Source of the DNA: Candidatus Bacteroides merdavium
Lineage (GTDB): Bacteria > Bacteroidota > Bacteroidia > Bacteroidales > Bacteroidaceae
NCBI GenBank assembly: GCA_019116805.1
Contig: DXAV01000037.1
Location: forward strand, 1-37,679
DNA length: 37,679 nucleotides
Direction: 5' to 3'
The notes beneath the pieces are model-generated. The model ran no database searches, was not told the origin of the DNA, and worked only from the letters and a program-made list of their open reading frames with translations. Shown in pieces: positions 25,101 through 31,856 of this stretch; position 1 is the stretch's first letter, and every line of letters begins with the position of its first letter. A program made the position numbers and the translations under genes.

Positions 25101-25274
25101 CACAGTCTCGGCATTGGCACCTGTGTAGCTGGTCGAGACTGATACGGTAGGCGGTGCGATGTCGGGATACTGTTCCATAGGTAGATTGAACAGGCTGATG
25201 AGGCCCAGCATCAATATCAACACCGATATGACGCATGCCAGGATGGGACGGTCAATGAATGTTCTGAGTTTCAT
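22140..25274 (-). CDS. RND efflux pump inner-membrane subunit (HAE1/AcrB type)
   Basis: The 1044-residue protein has the full length and pattern of AcrB-type hydrophobe/amphiphile pumps, with two large periplasmic parts and twelve helices. The N-terminal FIDRPILACVISVLI and the periplasmic LPMEQYPDIAPP are typical. Proton-relay residues are kept: Asp405 and Asp406 in GTVVDDAIVVVE, and Lys940 in IGLLAKTAILL. It should therefore be an active proton-driven exporter of drugs, bile salts or similar compounds, although the substrate cannot be read. It lies between the adaptor and the outer-membrane factor genes, with 21- and 31-base gaps. Confidence 0.96.
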   Translation of the reverse strand: MKLRTFIDRPILACVISVLILMLGLISLFNLPMEQYPDIAPPTVSVSTSYTGANAETVQKSVIVPLEEAINGVENMTYMTSTATNNGSGSITVYFKQGTDPDMATINTKNRVSEAEGLLPAEVTKIGVTVEKRQNSMLKILALYSPDDSYDQTFINNYFKINVEPRLSRITGVGNVNVMGGDYAMRIWLNPQVMAQYSLVPNDVISALGDQNVEAATGTLGEDSENTYQYTLKYRGRYETSEEFGNIVIKSLANGEVLRLKDIAKVELGAQSYAYNGEINGHPGATCMISQTAGSNANEIIEEIDKLTAEIAKELPKGLVLTDLMSTKDFLDASINEVVKTLIEAIILVILVVYVFLQSVRSTIIPAVSIIVSLVGTFAFLYIAGFSLNLLTLFALVLVIGTVVDDAIVVVEAVQAKFDEGVRSPYKATTGAMDGIAAAIVTTSLVFMAVFIPSSFMGGTSGTFYMQFGLTMAVAVGISAINALTLSPALCALIMTPHIDASTGQKLSFSSRFHQAFEASFNRLILRYKGGVKWFFRRKWVVGTALVASIALLVVLMKTTKTGLVPDEDMGCIFMNVTTPPGSSLSQTIKAMSEVEKCIKDIPQISRYSNVSGYSMMGGQAPSGGMLIIKLKPWDEPTESKDNINAVINEIYRRTANIKSAKLFVFAQPTIMGYGMGSGFELYVQDRAGGDINTLQKYTTNFIAALNQRPEIQMAYTSFDTKFPQYTVEVDAAKCQRAGVTTTDVLSVLSGFIGGNYSSNFNRFSKLYRVMVQADKTYRLDKDALNNMFIRTSSGEMAPIGQFVTLTKVYGTETLTRFNLYSSIQVNGLPADGYSTGEAIAAIAEVAKETLPVGYGYEFGGITREEAGSGSNTVIIFAICIIFVFLILCALYESIFVPLAVMLSVPFGLMGSFLFAKMWGLENNIYMQTGLIMLIGLLAKTAILLTEYASARRRQGMTIAQAAVSAAGVRLRPILMTALTMIIGLFPLVVASGAGANGNISLGVGTVGGMIVGTLALLFVVPTLFIVFQTLQERLMPARKHEED

Positions 25275-25295
25275 AACATATTCCTCCTTTCAGAT

Positions 25296-26420
25296 TTAGT
25301 TGGCAGGCGTGTTGGTGGTTGGCTGGTTGCCTATTACGGTTCCTTCCTGAACCAGGCCTGCGCCTTCGGCAATAATAGTCTCTCCTTCTTCCAGTCCGTT
25401 TTCTACGATATACTCTTTTCCGTTGTTCACAGGGAATACAGTTACTTGGGAAGAAGTAGCTTTTCCATCCACTACTTTATATACGAATATTTTGTCCTGT
25501 ATTTCAAAAGTAGCTTCCTGTGGTATGATGAGTACATTCTCTTTTATATAAGGAAAGACGACAGTACCGCTTCCGCCGTTACGCAGCATGTGTTCTGGAT
25601 TGGGAAAAGTAGCTCTCAGGCTGACGGCGCCTGTACTGGTATCAATTGTTCCGCTGATGGCATCAATGCGTCCCTTGTGTTCGTAGATCAAGCCGTCGCT
25701 GAGTTTCAGTTCCACTTCAGGCATTTGCTTCAATGCTTCGTCCAGTGTTTTGTACTGGCGTACCAAAGAAAGTACTTGGCTTTCGGTCATGGAGAAATAG
25801 ACGTACATCTCGGTGTCGTCGGATACGGTGGTAAGCGGTGTGGAGATGGAGGCATCTACCAAAGCTCCTACACGATAGGGCAACATACCTGAAACTCCGT
25901 TGACGGGACTTTTTACTTCGGTGTACGACAGATTGTTACGTGCGTTCACTTCTTCGGCTTTGGCTTGTGCCAGTGTGGCTTCGGCTTGCAACAGACTGTT
26001 ACGGGCTGTTTGTAGGTCGAAGGCCGACACGACATTCTCTTTGAAAAGTTGTTCTTTACTGTCGGCTGTCAGACGTGCCGTAGCGACCGATGCTTCGGCA
26101 CTTTTTACGTTGGCTATGGCCGTTTCAAGTGCTGCTTTGTAGGGTACTTGATCAATGATGACCAATGTTTGCCCTTTTTTCACCTGGGCACCTTCGGCAA
26201 TACATACTTGGGTGATGGTTCCACTGACCTGTGGGCGAATTTCTACACTCTGCCGTCCGTTGATGACGGCTGTATAACTTTGGCTCAGGGTACGTGTTCC
26301 GCGTGACACTTCCATTGTTTTGTAGTTTCCTCCGTTCATATTCAGAGGAGCATTCTTACATGCGGTGGCAAGCAGGAGGCAAAGACTCCATATGCTTGCA
26401 CGTGAAAACATTCTTTTCAT
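25296..26420 (-). CDS. RND efflux periplasmic adaptor lipoprotein (MFP family)
   Basis: This 374-residue adaptor has a lipoprotein signal (LLLATAC, Cys21), then the membrane-fusion protein layout. First comes a half-lipoyl segment (VEIRPQVSGTITQVC, then GAQVKKGQTLVII), then a coiled-coil hairpin (about 95-165). The second lipoyl half (SYTEVKSPVNGVSG) and barrel and membrane-proximal domains complete it. It links the AcrB-type pump to the outer-membrane duct. It is the first gene of the operon. An alternative ATG three codons in is possible but changes nothing important. The promoter element lies 33 bases upstream. Confidence 0.94.
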   Translation of the reverse strand: MKRMFSRASIWSLCLLLATACKNAPLNMNGGNYKTMEVSRGTRTLSQSYTAVINGRQSVEIRPQVSGTITQVCIAEGAQVKKGQTLVIIDQVPYKAALETAIANVKSAEASVATARLTADSKEQLFKENVVSAFDLQTARNSLLQAEATLAQAKAEEVNARNNLSYTEVKSPVNGVSGMLPYRVGALVDASISTPLTTVSDDTEMYVYFSMTESQVLSLVRQYKTLDEALKQMPEVELKLSDGLIYEHKGRIDAISGTIDTSTGAVSLRATFPNPEHMLRNGGSGTVVFPYIKENVLIIPQEATFEIQDKIFVYKVVDGKATSSQVTVFPVNNGKEYIVENGLEEGETIIAEGAGLVQEGTVIGNQPTTNTPAN

Positions 26421-26432
26421 TCTTAACTTAAT

Positions 26433-26444
26433 TCATTTAAATGA
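26433..26444. promoter_or_regulatory. 12-bp palindrome near the RND operon start site
   Basis: TCATTTAAATGA is a perfect palindrome between the -7 element (26453-26460) and the adaptor ATG (26420), about where transcription should begin. It could be an operator, but AT-rich palindromes of this size also occur by chance. Confidence 0.35.
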
Positions 26445-26452
26445 TTTTGGCG

Positions 26453-26460
26453 CAAAGTTA
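26453..26460 (-). promoter_or_regulatory. Bacteroidota -7 promoter element (TAACTTTG) of the RND operon
   Basis: On the minus strand TAACTTTG lies 32 bases before the adaptor ATG. No TTTG is seen at the -33 position, as expected for a promoter needing an activator such as the divergent AraC protein. Confidence 0.55.
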
Positions 26461-26555
26461 TCGGCAATGTGGTGGCTTCTTTTGGTTTGATTTCACTTCA
26501 GATTGGTTCAAAATCCTGTATTACCACTTTTTTGCTTTATATTTTTTAATAAGTG

Positions 26556-26627
26556 AAAAAAGGCTTCGCTCTTTCATGGCTTTCCTTTATATTTACCCGC
26601 AAAAAGGTGAATTCCATTGAAAAAGGT
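26556..26627 (+). promoter_or_regulatory. Repeated AAAAAGG(T) motifs upstream of the AraC gene
   Basis: AAAAAAGG at 26556, AAAAAGGT at 26601 and AAAAAGGT at 26620 lie in the 259-base divergent gap. The last two start 19 bases apart, close to two helical turns, the spacing common for paired AraC-protein half-sites. They could be binding sites of the divergent regulator. Homopolymer-rich sequence makes this tentative. Confidence 0.3.
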
Positions 26628-26679
26628 CGCTGGAAGAGAGAGAATGCAGGTGATTTCATAATTAATTGATAAGTGAAAT

Positions 26680-27597
26680 ATGGTGAATCTGAAGAATTTC
26701 GTTCTCGACTGGTTGGGACCGGACCTGGTGCATGCCGGCATCGTAGAAATGGCAGCCTGTGGCGATGAAGTGGTAATGGTGAAATTGGCAGGGAATTGCC
26801 TGACGTTGGGACGAAAACTTCCCGATGGTGAACATCACGTCAGCATGCTGATGACAGGTGGTGAGCTGCGGCTGACTTTGAATGGCGACCGCATGGGTTT
26901 TTTTGCTCCTGCTTATATTGATTTTATAGCTTCCAACCGATGGAAGGATGTGACGGTCGAAGGAGAGTTGGAAGGTTATCTTTTGGTTGTGGAGCGGAAT
27001 TTCTTTCTAGAAACGACTACCAAATTGCGTTCTCGGATATCGGAAAAGATGATGGTGTATGCCCAAAGACCTTTTGTCTCGTTAAACCCAGAAGAGCTAA
27101 CAGGACTTCAGGACCTCTTTTCTGCTTTGTATGCTCTGATGGAGGCTGAAAAGAATGGAATCTTTCATCGTGAATTGGTACAGAGTATGTTGCGTGCCTG
27201 TCAGTGTGAGTTGTGGAACATTGTTTTTCGTCAGGATGAGCCTGTGGAAAAAGCGGAGGAACCTTATCATTTGGGAGAGCTGGTAGCTCGTTTTCTTTAC
27301 TTGGCCCATACCTATTGTTGCGAGCGTCATGAAGTGAATTGGTATTGCGAACAGTTGGGCGTGTCGCCCAACGCTTTGACAGCTGCATTGAAACGATTTT
27401 ATGGGAAAACGGCCCGCAACATTATAGACGACTTGCTTATAACTGAAGCAAAGGTTGCTTTGAGGAATCCTGAATTAAGCGTGCAGGATATATCCGACAA
27501 ACTATGCTTCAGTGACCAGTCGGCTTTCGGTAAGTTCTTCAAACGTTATTGTGGAATGTCTCCTGCTCTCTTTCGGAAGGAATATATGGCGCAATAA
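26680..27597 (+). CDS. AraC-family transcriptional regulator divergent from the RND operon
   Basis: This 305-residue protein has an N-terminal sensor-like beta domain (about 1-170) without a recognised ligand motif and a C-terminal AraC DNA-binding domain (about 205-303). The first helix-turn-helix is around WYCEQLGVSPNALTAALKRF. The second contains VQDISDKLCFSDQSAFGKFF, followed by the signature KRYCGMSPALFRKEY. It is transcribed away from the efflux operon across a 259-base gap with repeated motifs. Local control of that operon is the simplest reading, but it is inferred from layout. The convergent glycerate kinase gene ends only 6 bases away. Confidence 0.92.
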   Translation: MVNLKNFVLDWLGPDLVHAGIVEMAACGDEVVMVKLAGNCLTLGRKLPDGEHHVSMLMTGGELRLTLNGDRMGFFAPAYIDFIASNRWKDVTVEGELEGYLLVVERNFFLETTTKLRSRISEKMMVYAQRPFVSLNPEELTGLQDLFSALYALMEAEKNGIFHRELVQSMLRACQCELWNIVFRQDEPVEKAEEPYHLGELVARFLYLAHTYCCERHEVNWYCEQLGVSPNALTAALKRFYGKTARNIIDDLLITEAKVALRNPELSVQDISDKLCFSDQSAFGKFFKRYCGMSPALFRKEYMAQ

Positions 27598-27603
27598 GTT
27601 TTA

Positions 27604-28728
27604 TCATATTTCTTTTAAAATCCGTTCGATGGTCCGGCTGATGTTCGCTTGCGCCACGTCTTTTTTCATGGCTGTGCTGAGGGGCATATCTGGAGGGGTG
27701 GTGGCATATACTTGACTGAATCCGGCTGAACGGAGTATTTCTTTGTCGGTTACTTGGCCGGCTACCAGAACGACAGGAATGCCTGTCTGACGGGCCTCAT
27801 TCAGTATGCCTGCCGGAACTTTCCCCATCGTTGTCTGCCGGTCGGCACGGCCTTCGCCCGTAATGATCAGATCAGCTCCCTTAATCTTGTCTTGAAAACC
27901 GTTAGTTTCCAGCAGCAGACTGATGCCCGGACGGAGTTCGGCGTTCAGAAAGGCAGCCAGTGCACCACCCAATCCTCCTGCGGCTCCGGCGCCGGGTAGG
28001 GTGGCGATGTTGTGTCCTGTCGTTTGTTGGTAGAGTCCGGCCAGGTGGCGCAGGCCTCTGTCAAGCAGTTGCACCTCGTCGGGGGTGGCACCTTTTTGTG
28101 GAGAGAAGATATAGGCAGCACCTTCGGGACCGTAGAACGGATTGCGGACATCGCAGGCTGCGGTACATCGGACGGTCTTCATAGCTGGGTGGGCAAATGA
28201 AGTGTCTATTCTGTTTACTTTTTCCATGTCGCAACCCCTTCCTTCCAGTTCCTGGTTCTGGCGATTTAGAAAACGGATGCCCATGGCACAGAGCATGCCC
28301 ATTCCTCCGTCGTTGGTAGCACTACCTCCTAATCCGATGACCAGGTGGTTGCATCCCTTGTCGAGGGCATTGCGCATCAGTTGGCCTGTCCCGCGGGTAG
28401 TAGTCAGCAGAGGGTTGCGTTGGTTTTCAGGTACGAGGGTAAGTCCGCTGGCTGAAGCCATTTCGATGTAGGCCGTTTGTTCATCGGGACTTATCAGATA
28501 ACGCGCTTCCACTTTCTTGTCCAGAGGTCCCTGCACGCGGAGATGTACTTCCTGTAAACGCAAAGAAGAAAGAGCTTCCAGCATACCTTCGCCACCATCG
28601 GCTATCGGGATGCAAACGGTTTCGGCTTGTGGATATACCAGTCGAATGCCTTTGAGGGCGGCGGATTCGGCTTCGGCGGAAGTGAGGCTCCCTTTGAAAG
28701 AGTCGATGGCAAGGACTATCTTTCTCAT
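27604..28728 (-). CDS. glxK: Glycerate kinase (GlxK/GarK family)
   Basis: The 374-residue enzyme phosphorylates glycerate to 2-phosphoglycerate (some members make 3-phosphoglycerate), feeding lower glycolysis. The start at 28728 (MRKIVLAIDSFKGSL) is the family N-terminus. Upstream in-frame sequence to 28842 would add 38 residues with no family match and cross the promoters. Typical blocks are IPIADGGEGM, then TTRGTGQLM, then VIGLGGSATNDGGMGML and GAGAAGGLGGAL near the nucleotide site. ITGEGRADRQTTMGKVP appears late. It stands alone and is convergent with the AraC gene. Confidence 0.95.
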   Translation of the reverse strand: MRKIVLAIDSFKGSLTSAEAESAALKGIRLVYPQAETVCIPIADGGEGMLEALSSLRLQEVHLRVQGPLDKKVEARYLISPDEQTAYIEMASASGLTLVPENQRNPLLTTTRGTGQLMRNALDKGCNHLVIGLGGSATNDGGMGMLCAMGIRFLNRQNQELEGRGCDMEKVNRIDTSFAHPAMKTVRCTAACDVRNPFYGPEGAAYIFSPQKGATPDEVQLLDRGLRHLAGLYQQTTGHNIATLPGAGAAGGLGGALAAFLNAELRPGISLLLETNGFQDKIKGADLIITGEGRADRQTTMGKVPAGILNEARQTGIPVVLVAGQVTDKEILRSAGFSQVYATTPPDMPLSTAMKKDVAQANISRTIERILKEI

Positions 28729-28751
28729 GATTTCAGTGAATTGCTGTGCTG

Positions 28752-28759
28752 CAAAATTA
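28752..28759 (-). promoter_or_regulatory. Bacteroidota -7 promoter element (TAATTTTG) for glycerate kinase
   Basis: On the minus strand TAATTTTG lies 23 bases before the glxK ATG in the 88-base gap shared with the divergent YigZ gene. Confidence 0.5.
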
Positions 28760-28803
28760 AGATTTTTGTCGGGAATAGGCGAGGAGTACGTGGAAAAATG
28801 CAC

Positions 28804-28811
28804 TATCTTTG
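28804..28811 (+). promoter_or_regulatory. Bacteroidota -7 promoter element (TATCTTTG) very close to the YigZ start
   Basis: TATCTTTG fits TAnnTTTG but ends only 5 bases before the ATG at 28817. If used, transcription would begin at or next to the start codon, giving a leaderless or nearly leaderless message. No TTTG lies 19 bases upstream. Confidence 0.4.
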
Positions 28812-28816
28812 TCGGT

Positions 28817-29416
28817 ATGAACGAAGACGTATATAGGACCATAGCCGCTCCTGCCGAGGGTATCTATACGGAGAAGCGGAGCAAATTCATCGCTATCGCC
28901 CTGCCCGTGCGCACAGTGGACGAGGTAAAGGTGTTGTTGGAGGAGTATCAGAAGAAGTATTACGATGCTCGTCATGTGTGTTATGCTTACATGCTCGGCC
29001 CCCAACGCAAGGACTTTCGGGCGAATGACAACGGGGAGCCATCGGGCACGGCCGGAAAGCCTATCTTGGGACAGATAAACTCCAACGAACTGACGGACAT
29101 CCTTATCATCGTGGTGCGATACTTTGGAGGTATCAAGTTGGGGACGAGCGGACTGATTGTGGCCTATAAGGCTGCCGCCGCCGAAGCACTTGCCACTGCT
29201 GAGGTCGTGGAGAAGACGGTGGACGAATGCATCTGCTTTTGGTTCGAATATCCTTTTATGAACGACGTGATGCGGGTGGTCAAGGAAGAAGGCCCCGAGA
29301 TTGTAGAGCAGGGTTACGACATGGATTGCCGCATGACACTCCGCATACGCAGTTCGCTGATGCCACGCTTGCGGGCAAGGCTGGAGAAGGTGGAAACATT
29401 GAGAATAGATGAGTAG
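28817..29416 (+). CDS. yigZ: IMPACT/YigZ family protein
   Basis: The 200-codon frame matches the YigZ/IMPACT family (UPF0029). It has YTEKRSKFIAIALPV near the start, then YDARHVCYAYMLG and the hallmark NDNGEPSGTAGKPIL. IIVVRYFGGIKLGTSGLIVAYKAAA follows, and a ferredoxin-like C-terminal domain completes it. Eukaryotic IMPACT modulates the Gcn2 kinase. The bacterial role is not settled, but nucleic-acid or ribosome contact has been suggested. The ATG at 28817 starts the homologous region, and the longer open frame from 28517 overlaps glycerate kinase on the other strand. It begins a probable three-gene operon. Confidence 0.93.
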   Translation: MNEDVYRTIAAPAEGIYTEKRSKFIAIALPVRTVDEVKVLLEEYQKKYYDARHVCYAYMLGPQRKDFRANDNGEPSGTAGKPILGQINSNELTDILIIVVRYFGGIKLGTSGLIVAYKAAAAEALATAEVVEKTVDECICFWFEYPFMNDVMRVVKEEGPEIVEQGYDMDCRMTLRIRSSLMPRLRARLEKVETLRIDE

Positions 29417-29453
29417 GAATTTACATGGCTAATTTTACACATTATATATAAGT

Positions 29454-30578
29454 ATGTTCAGAGCAACAAAAAGAGAATTGGGCGAGATTTATGCCTTTTT
29501 CCGTCTGTTGGCGGATGGAGGAGTATATATGGGTACACCTCAGGTGCAGAAGGATATGAACCGTTGCTGGCCTGTGGCGCTGGTTCAGCGTGAGGAACAC
29601 GACGGTACGCGTCGGTATTATATAGAAGAGGACGAAATTCGTATAGTGTCGGGCGAGGTGGACCGTAGCGGGCTGTTTGTGCCGAAGGAGGCGGCGGAGC
29701 CGGTTACTTTTCCAAGAGCCGACTTTGGCGAGGCGGCCGACTATGTGCTCGATATCCTGAAACATTCGTCGGGCGAAGAAATCGAAGTGCCTGATGGCTT
29801 GGAAGGCTTTCTCGACGCCGTACGCATTTACAACCTGGAAGCCAAGACCGATGATCGTACCGACTTCAAGGTGGCTTTTTGGCAAAAAGACGCTCCTTTG
29901 ACGGGCTTTTGTGTGCGTTGTCGCCTGAGTCCTATGAATCCGTTGCTCGATGGCGGGCGTACGGCCAACCTGAAGCTGGAGCAGACAGGCGTGAAGTTTG
30001 CCGTCCCTACGGTCAATAAAGTGAATGCCTTGCCTGAATCGCCTAATGAAGTGGCCGAGCGTATGCTGATGATTGAAAGGTTGGGTGGCGTGCTGAAGTA
30101 CAGCGACGTGGCCGACCGCGTGTTCCGTTGCAACCTGCTGATGATCGACCTTCACTTTCCCCGCATGCTGGCCGAGATGGTTCGTCTGATGCATCTTGAA
30201 GGCATCACGCGCGTTTCCGAACTGACGGAACGTATCAAGGAATTCAATCCGTTGAAGATAAAGGATGAACTCATACAGAAACATGGTTTCTATGAATACA
30301 AGATGAAGCAGTTCCTGCTGGCTCTGGCCTTGGGCATGCGCCCTGCCAAGATTTTCAGAGGTACCGATTCGGCCGTCGAAGGCATGTTGCTGGTTGATGG
30401 GCAAGGTGAGTTGCTCTGCTACCATCAGTCGTGTCGGCAGGACTTTGCCGAATTTCTGTATCAGAATACGCGCTTCGAGAAAGGAGCGCTGGAGAAAGAC
30501 AAATACGGCTTTCTGGAGCGTGAAAACGGCTCCTGGTATTTCAAGCTGAATGTCAAGATAGGATTGATAAAACGTTGA
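29454..30578 (+). CDS. HpaII-family restriction-endonuclease-like protein without a methyltransferase neighbour
   Basis: The 374-residue protein resembles the HpaII restriction endonuclease family, from memory of family patterns. The N-terminal LGEIYAFFRLLADGGVYMG fits the GEWSELYxFxKLLxDG-type opening. Residues about 143-165 (DFKVAF, then GFCVRCRL, then LLDGGRTANLKL) fit the central D...GFSIKS...LLNAG..TN block. In the classic block the lysine of SIKS is a likely PD-(D/E)xK catalytic residue. Here that position is Arg (CVRC), so cleavage activity is doubtful. No DNA methyltransferase lies in the window. It sits between yigZ (37-base gap) and a nitroreductase (21-base gap), in operon-like spacing, with base use like its neighbours. 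It may be a domesticated homologue. Confidence 0.6.
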   Translation: MFRATKRELGEIYAFFRLLADGGVYMGTPQVQKDMNRCWPVALVQREEHDGTRRYYIEEDEIRIVSGEVDRSGLFVPKEAAEPVTFPRADFGEAADYVLDILKHSSGEEIEVPDGLEGFLDAVRIYNLEAKTDDRTDFKVAFWQKDAPLTGFCVRCRLSPMNPLLDGGRTANLKLEQTGVKFAVPTVNKVNALPESPNEVAERMLMIERLGGVLKYSDVADRVFRCNLLMIDLHFPRMLAEMVRLMHLEGITRVSELTERIKEFNPLKIKDELIQKHGFYEYKMKQFLLALALGMRPAKIFRGTDSAVEGMLLVDGQGELLCYHQSCRQDFAEFLYQNTRFEKGALEKDKYGFLERENGSWYFKLNVKIGLIKR

Positions 30579-30599
30579 ACCCTATAAATAGAGGATTAT

Positions 30600-31166
30600 A
30601 TGAACGAAGTATTGCAAAACATCAAGGCACGCCGTAGCGTGCGTGCCTATACCGACCGGCAGATTTCGGTGGCCGATTTGGACCTGATTCTCGAAGCCGG
30701 CGCCTATGCTCCCAATGGCATGCACTATGAAACGTGGCACTTCACGGCCATTCAGGATGCAGCCATCTTGACTGAATTGAACGAAGCCATCAAAGGTGCC
30801 TTTGCCAAGAGTGACGAGCCTCGCCTGCGCGAGCGCGGACGGAGTGAAACCTATTGTTGCTACTACCATGCCCCTACGCTGGTGATTGTTTCCAACGAAC
30901 CTACGCAGTGGTGGGCACCAATGGATTGTGCCTGTGCGTTGGAAAATATTTTTCTGGCAGCCTGTTCGCTGGGCATTGGCTCCTGTTGGATCAATCAGCT
31001 GGGGCAAACTTGCGATGATCCGGAAGTCCGTGCGTTGCTCACCCGTTTGGGAGTCCCTCAGAGTCATAAAGTTTATGGTTGTGCAGCTTTGGGTTATGAA
31101 GTGACTGGTGGTGTACCTCAAAAAGAGAAAAAAGTAAAAGAGGGGACGATTACAATTATTAGATAG
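30600..31166 (+). CDS. Nitroreductase family protein
   Basis: This 188-residue protein belongs to the FMN-dependent nitroreductase family. The FMN-phosphate-binding RRSVRAYTDRQI is at the N-terminus, with AYAPNGMHYETWHF just after it. The later block AACSLGIGSCWINQL contains the conserved G-x-G-S-C-W segment, and GCAALGY follows near the end. Members reduce nitro compounds, quinones or flavins with NAD(P)H; the natural substrate cannot be read. It probably ends the yigZ operon, 21 bases after the HpaII-like gene, and is followed by a hairpin terminator. Confidence 0.93.
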   Translation: MNEVLQNIKARRSVRAYTDRQISVADLDLILEAGAYAPNGMHYETWHFTAIQDAAILTELNEAIKGAFAKSDEPRLRERGRSETYCCYYHAPTLVIVSNEPTQWWAPMDCACALENIFLAACSLGIGSCWINQLGQTCDDPEVRALLTRLGVPQSHKVYGCAALGYEVTGGVPQKEKKVKEGTITIIR

Positions 31167-31204
31167 ATTTTCGGTAATGTTTTGAAGAGGAGAGTTTACA
31201 GAAC

Positions 31205-31272
31205 ACAAGTGGACAAATCAAGAAGTATTCATATTGCAATAGAATATTCTCTTGGTATGTCCACTTGTTTTT
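31205..31272. terminator. Terminator between the nitroreductase and NUDIX genes
   Basis: ACAAGTGGACA (31205-31215) and TGTCCACTTGT (31258-31268) form a perfect 11-bp stem followed by a T run. The interior can fold further through TATTC/GAATA pairing. The convergent NUDIX gene ends at 31291, so it may serve both strands. Confidence 0.75.
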
Positions 31273-31290
31273 TAGTTCAGGTATGGAAAC

Positions 31291-31836
31291 CTATTTCTTT
31301 TCCGCAAAATATTTCCATAACGGGGCGGCCATGAGAGCTTGACGTATTTGGTCCTTTTGTAGTAAATCAAATACCTCGTTTGCCGTAAGCAGATGGATGG
31401 TGATATCTTCCGTTTCTTCCAAATGTTGGGTAGAGAGCGGTTCTACACCTGTTGCTATGAAGCAATGGCAAAGGTTTGTCATTGTGCTGGTATTGGCTGA
31501 TATTGTCATGTGGTGTGTCCACTGTCCACCACCGTAACCAGTTTCTTCATAGAGCTCACGGCGTGCGGCATCGATCGGCTCTTCACCAGGCTCGCATACA
31601 CCGGCACAGATTTCGTAGCCGGTGTAGCGTAGTCCATGACGATATTGTTGTTCCATAAGGAAGTGGCCGTCACGGGTCAGGGCGATGACGTTTACCCAAT
31701 CTGGGTATTCCAGTACATAGTATTCCGGATTTTCTACTCCATTAGGTAAACGTACGTGGTCACGTCGTGCTGTCAGCCAAGGACGGCGGATAAGATATTC
31801 GCTATGTAGGACTTCCCATTTTTTGTCGTCATCCAT
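31291..31836 (-). CDS. NUDIX hydrolase, ADP-ribose pyrophosphatase-like
   Basis: The 181-residue protein has a full NUDIX box, GVCEPGEEPIDAARRELYEE followed by TGY, matching GX5EX7REUXEEXGU. The fold continues with ISANTSTMTNLCHCFIA. The arrangement, with LEYPDWVNVIALT before the box and an MTN segment after it, resembles ADP-ribose and related sugar-nucleotide pyrophosphatases. It would hydrolyse a nucleoside diphosphate derivative using Mg2+ held by the box glutamates. It starts 20 bases after the gcvP stop and is the last gene of the minus-strand string. Confidence 0.92.
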   Translation of the reverse strand: MDDDKKWEVLHSEYLIRRPWLTARRDHVRLPNGVENPEYYVLEYPDWVNVIALTRDGHFLMEQQYRHGLRYTGYEICAGVCEPGEEPIDAARRELYEETGYGGGQWTHHMTISANTSTMTNLCHCFIATGVEPLSTQHLEETEDITIHLLTANEVFDLLQKDQIRQALMAAPLWKYFAEKK

Positions 31837-31856
31837 GATTTTGTATCCTTTGTTTT

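Noticed and set aside
28517..28816. Upstream extension of the yigZ frame
   Set aside because: It overlaps glycerate kinase on the other strand, and the YigZ family homology begins at the ATG at 28817.
29442..30425. 327-codon minus-strand open frame antisense to the HpaII-like gene
   Set aside because: Its product is rich in His and Gln with no domain pattern, and the plus-strand gene fits the operon spacing.
29454..31166. Restriction-modification or other defence island
   Set aside because: There is no methyltransferase, specificity subunit or other defence gene, and neighbours are ordinary metabolic genes.
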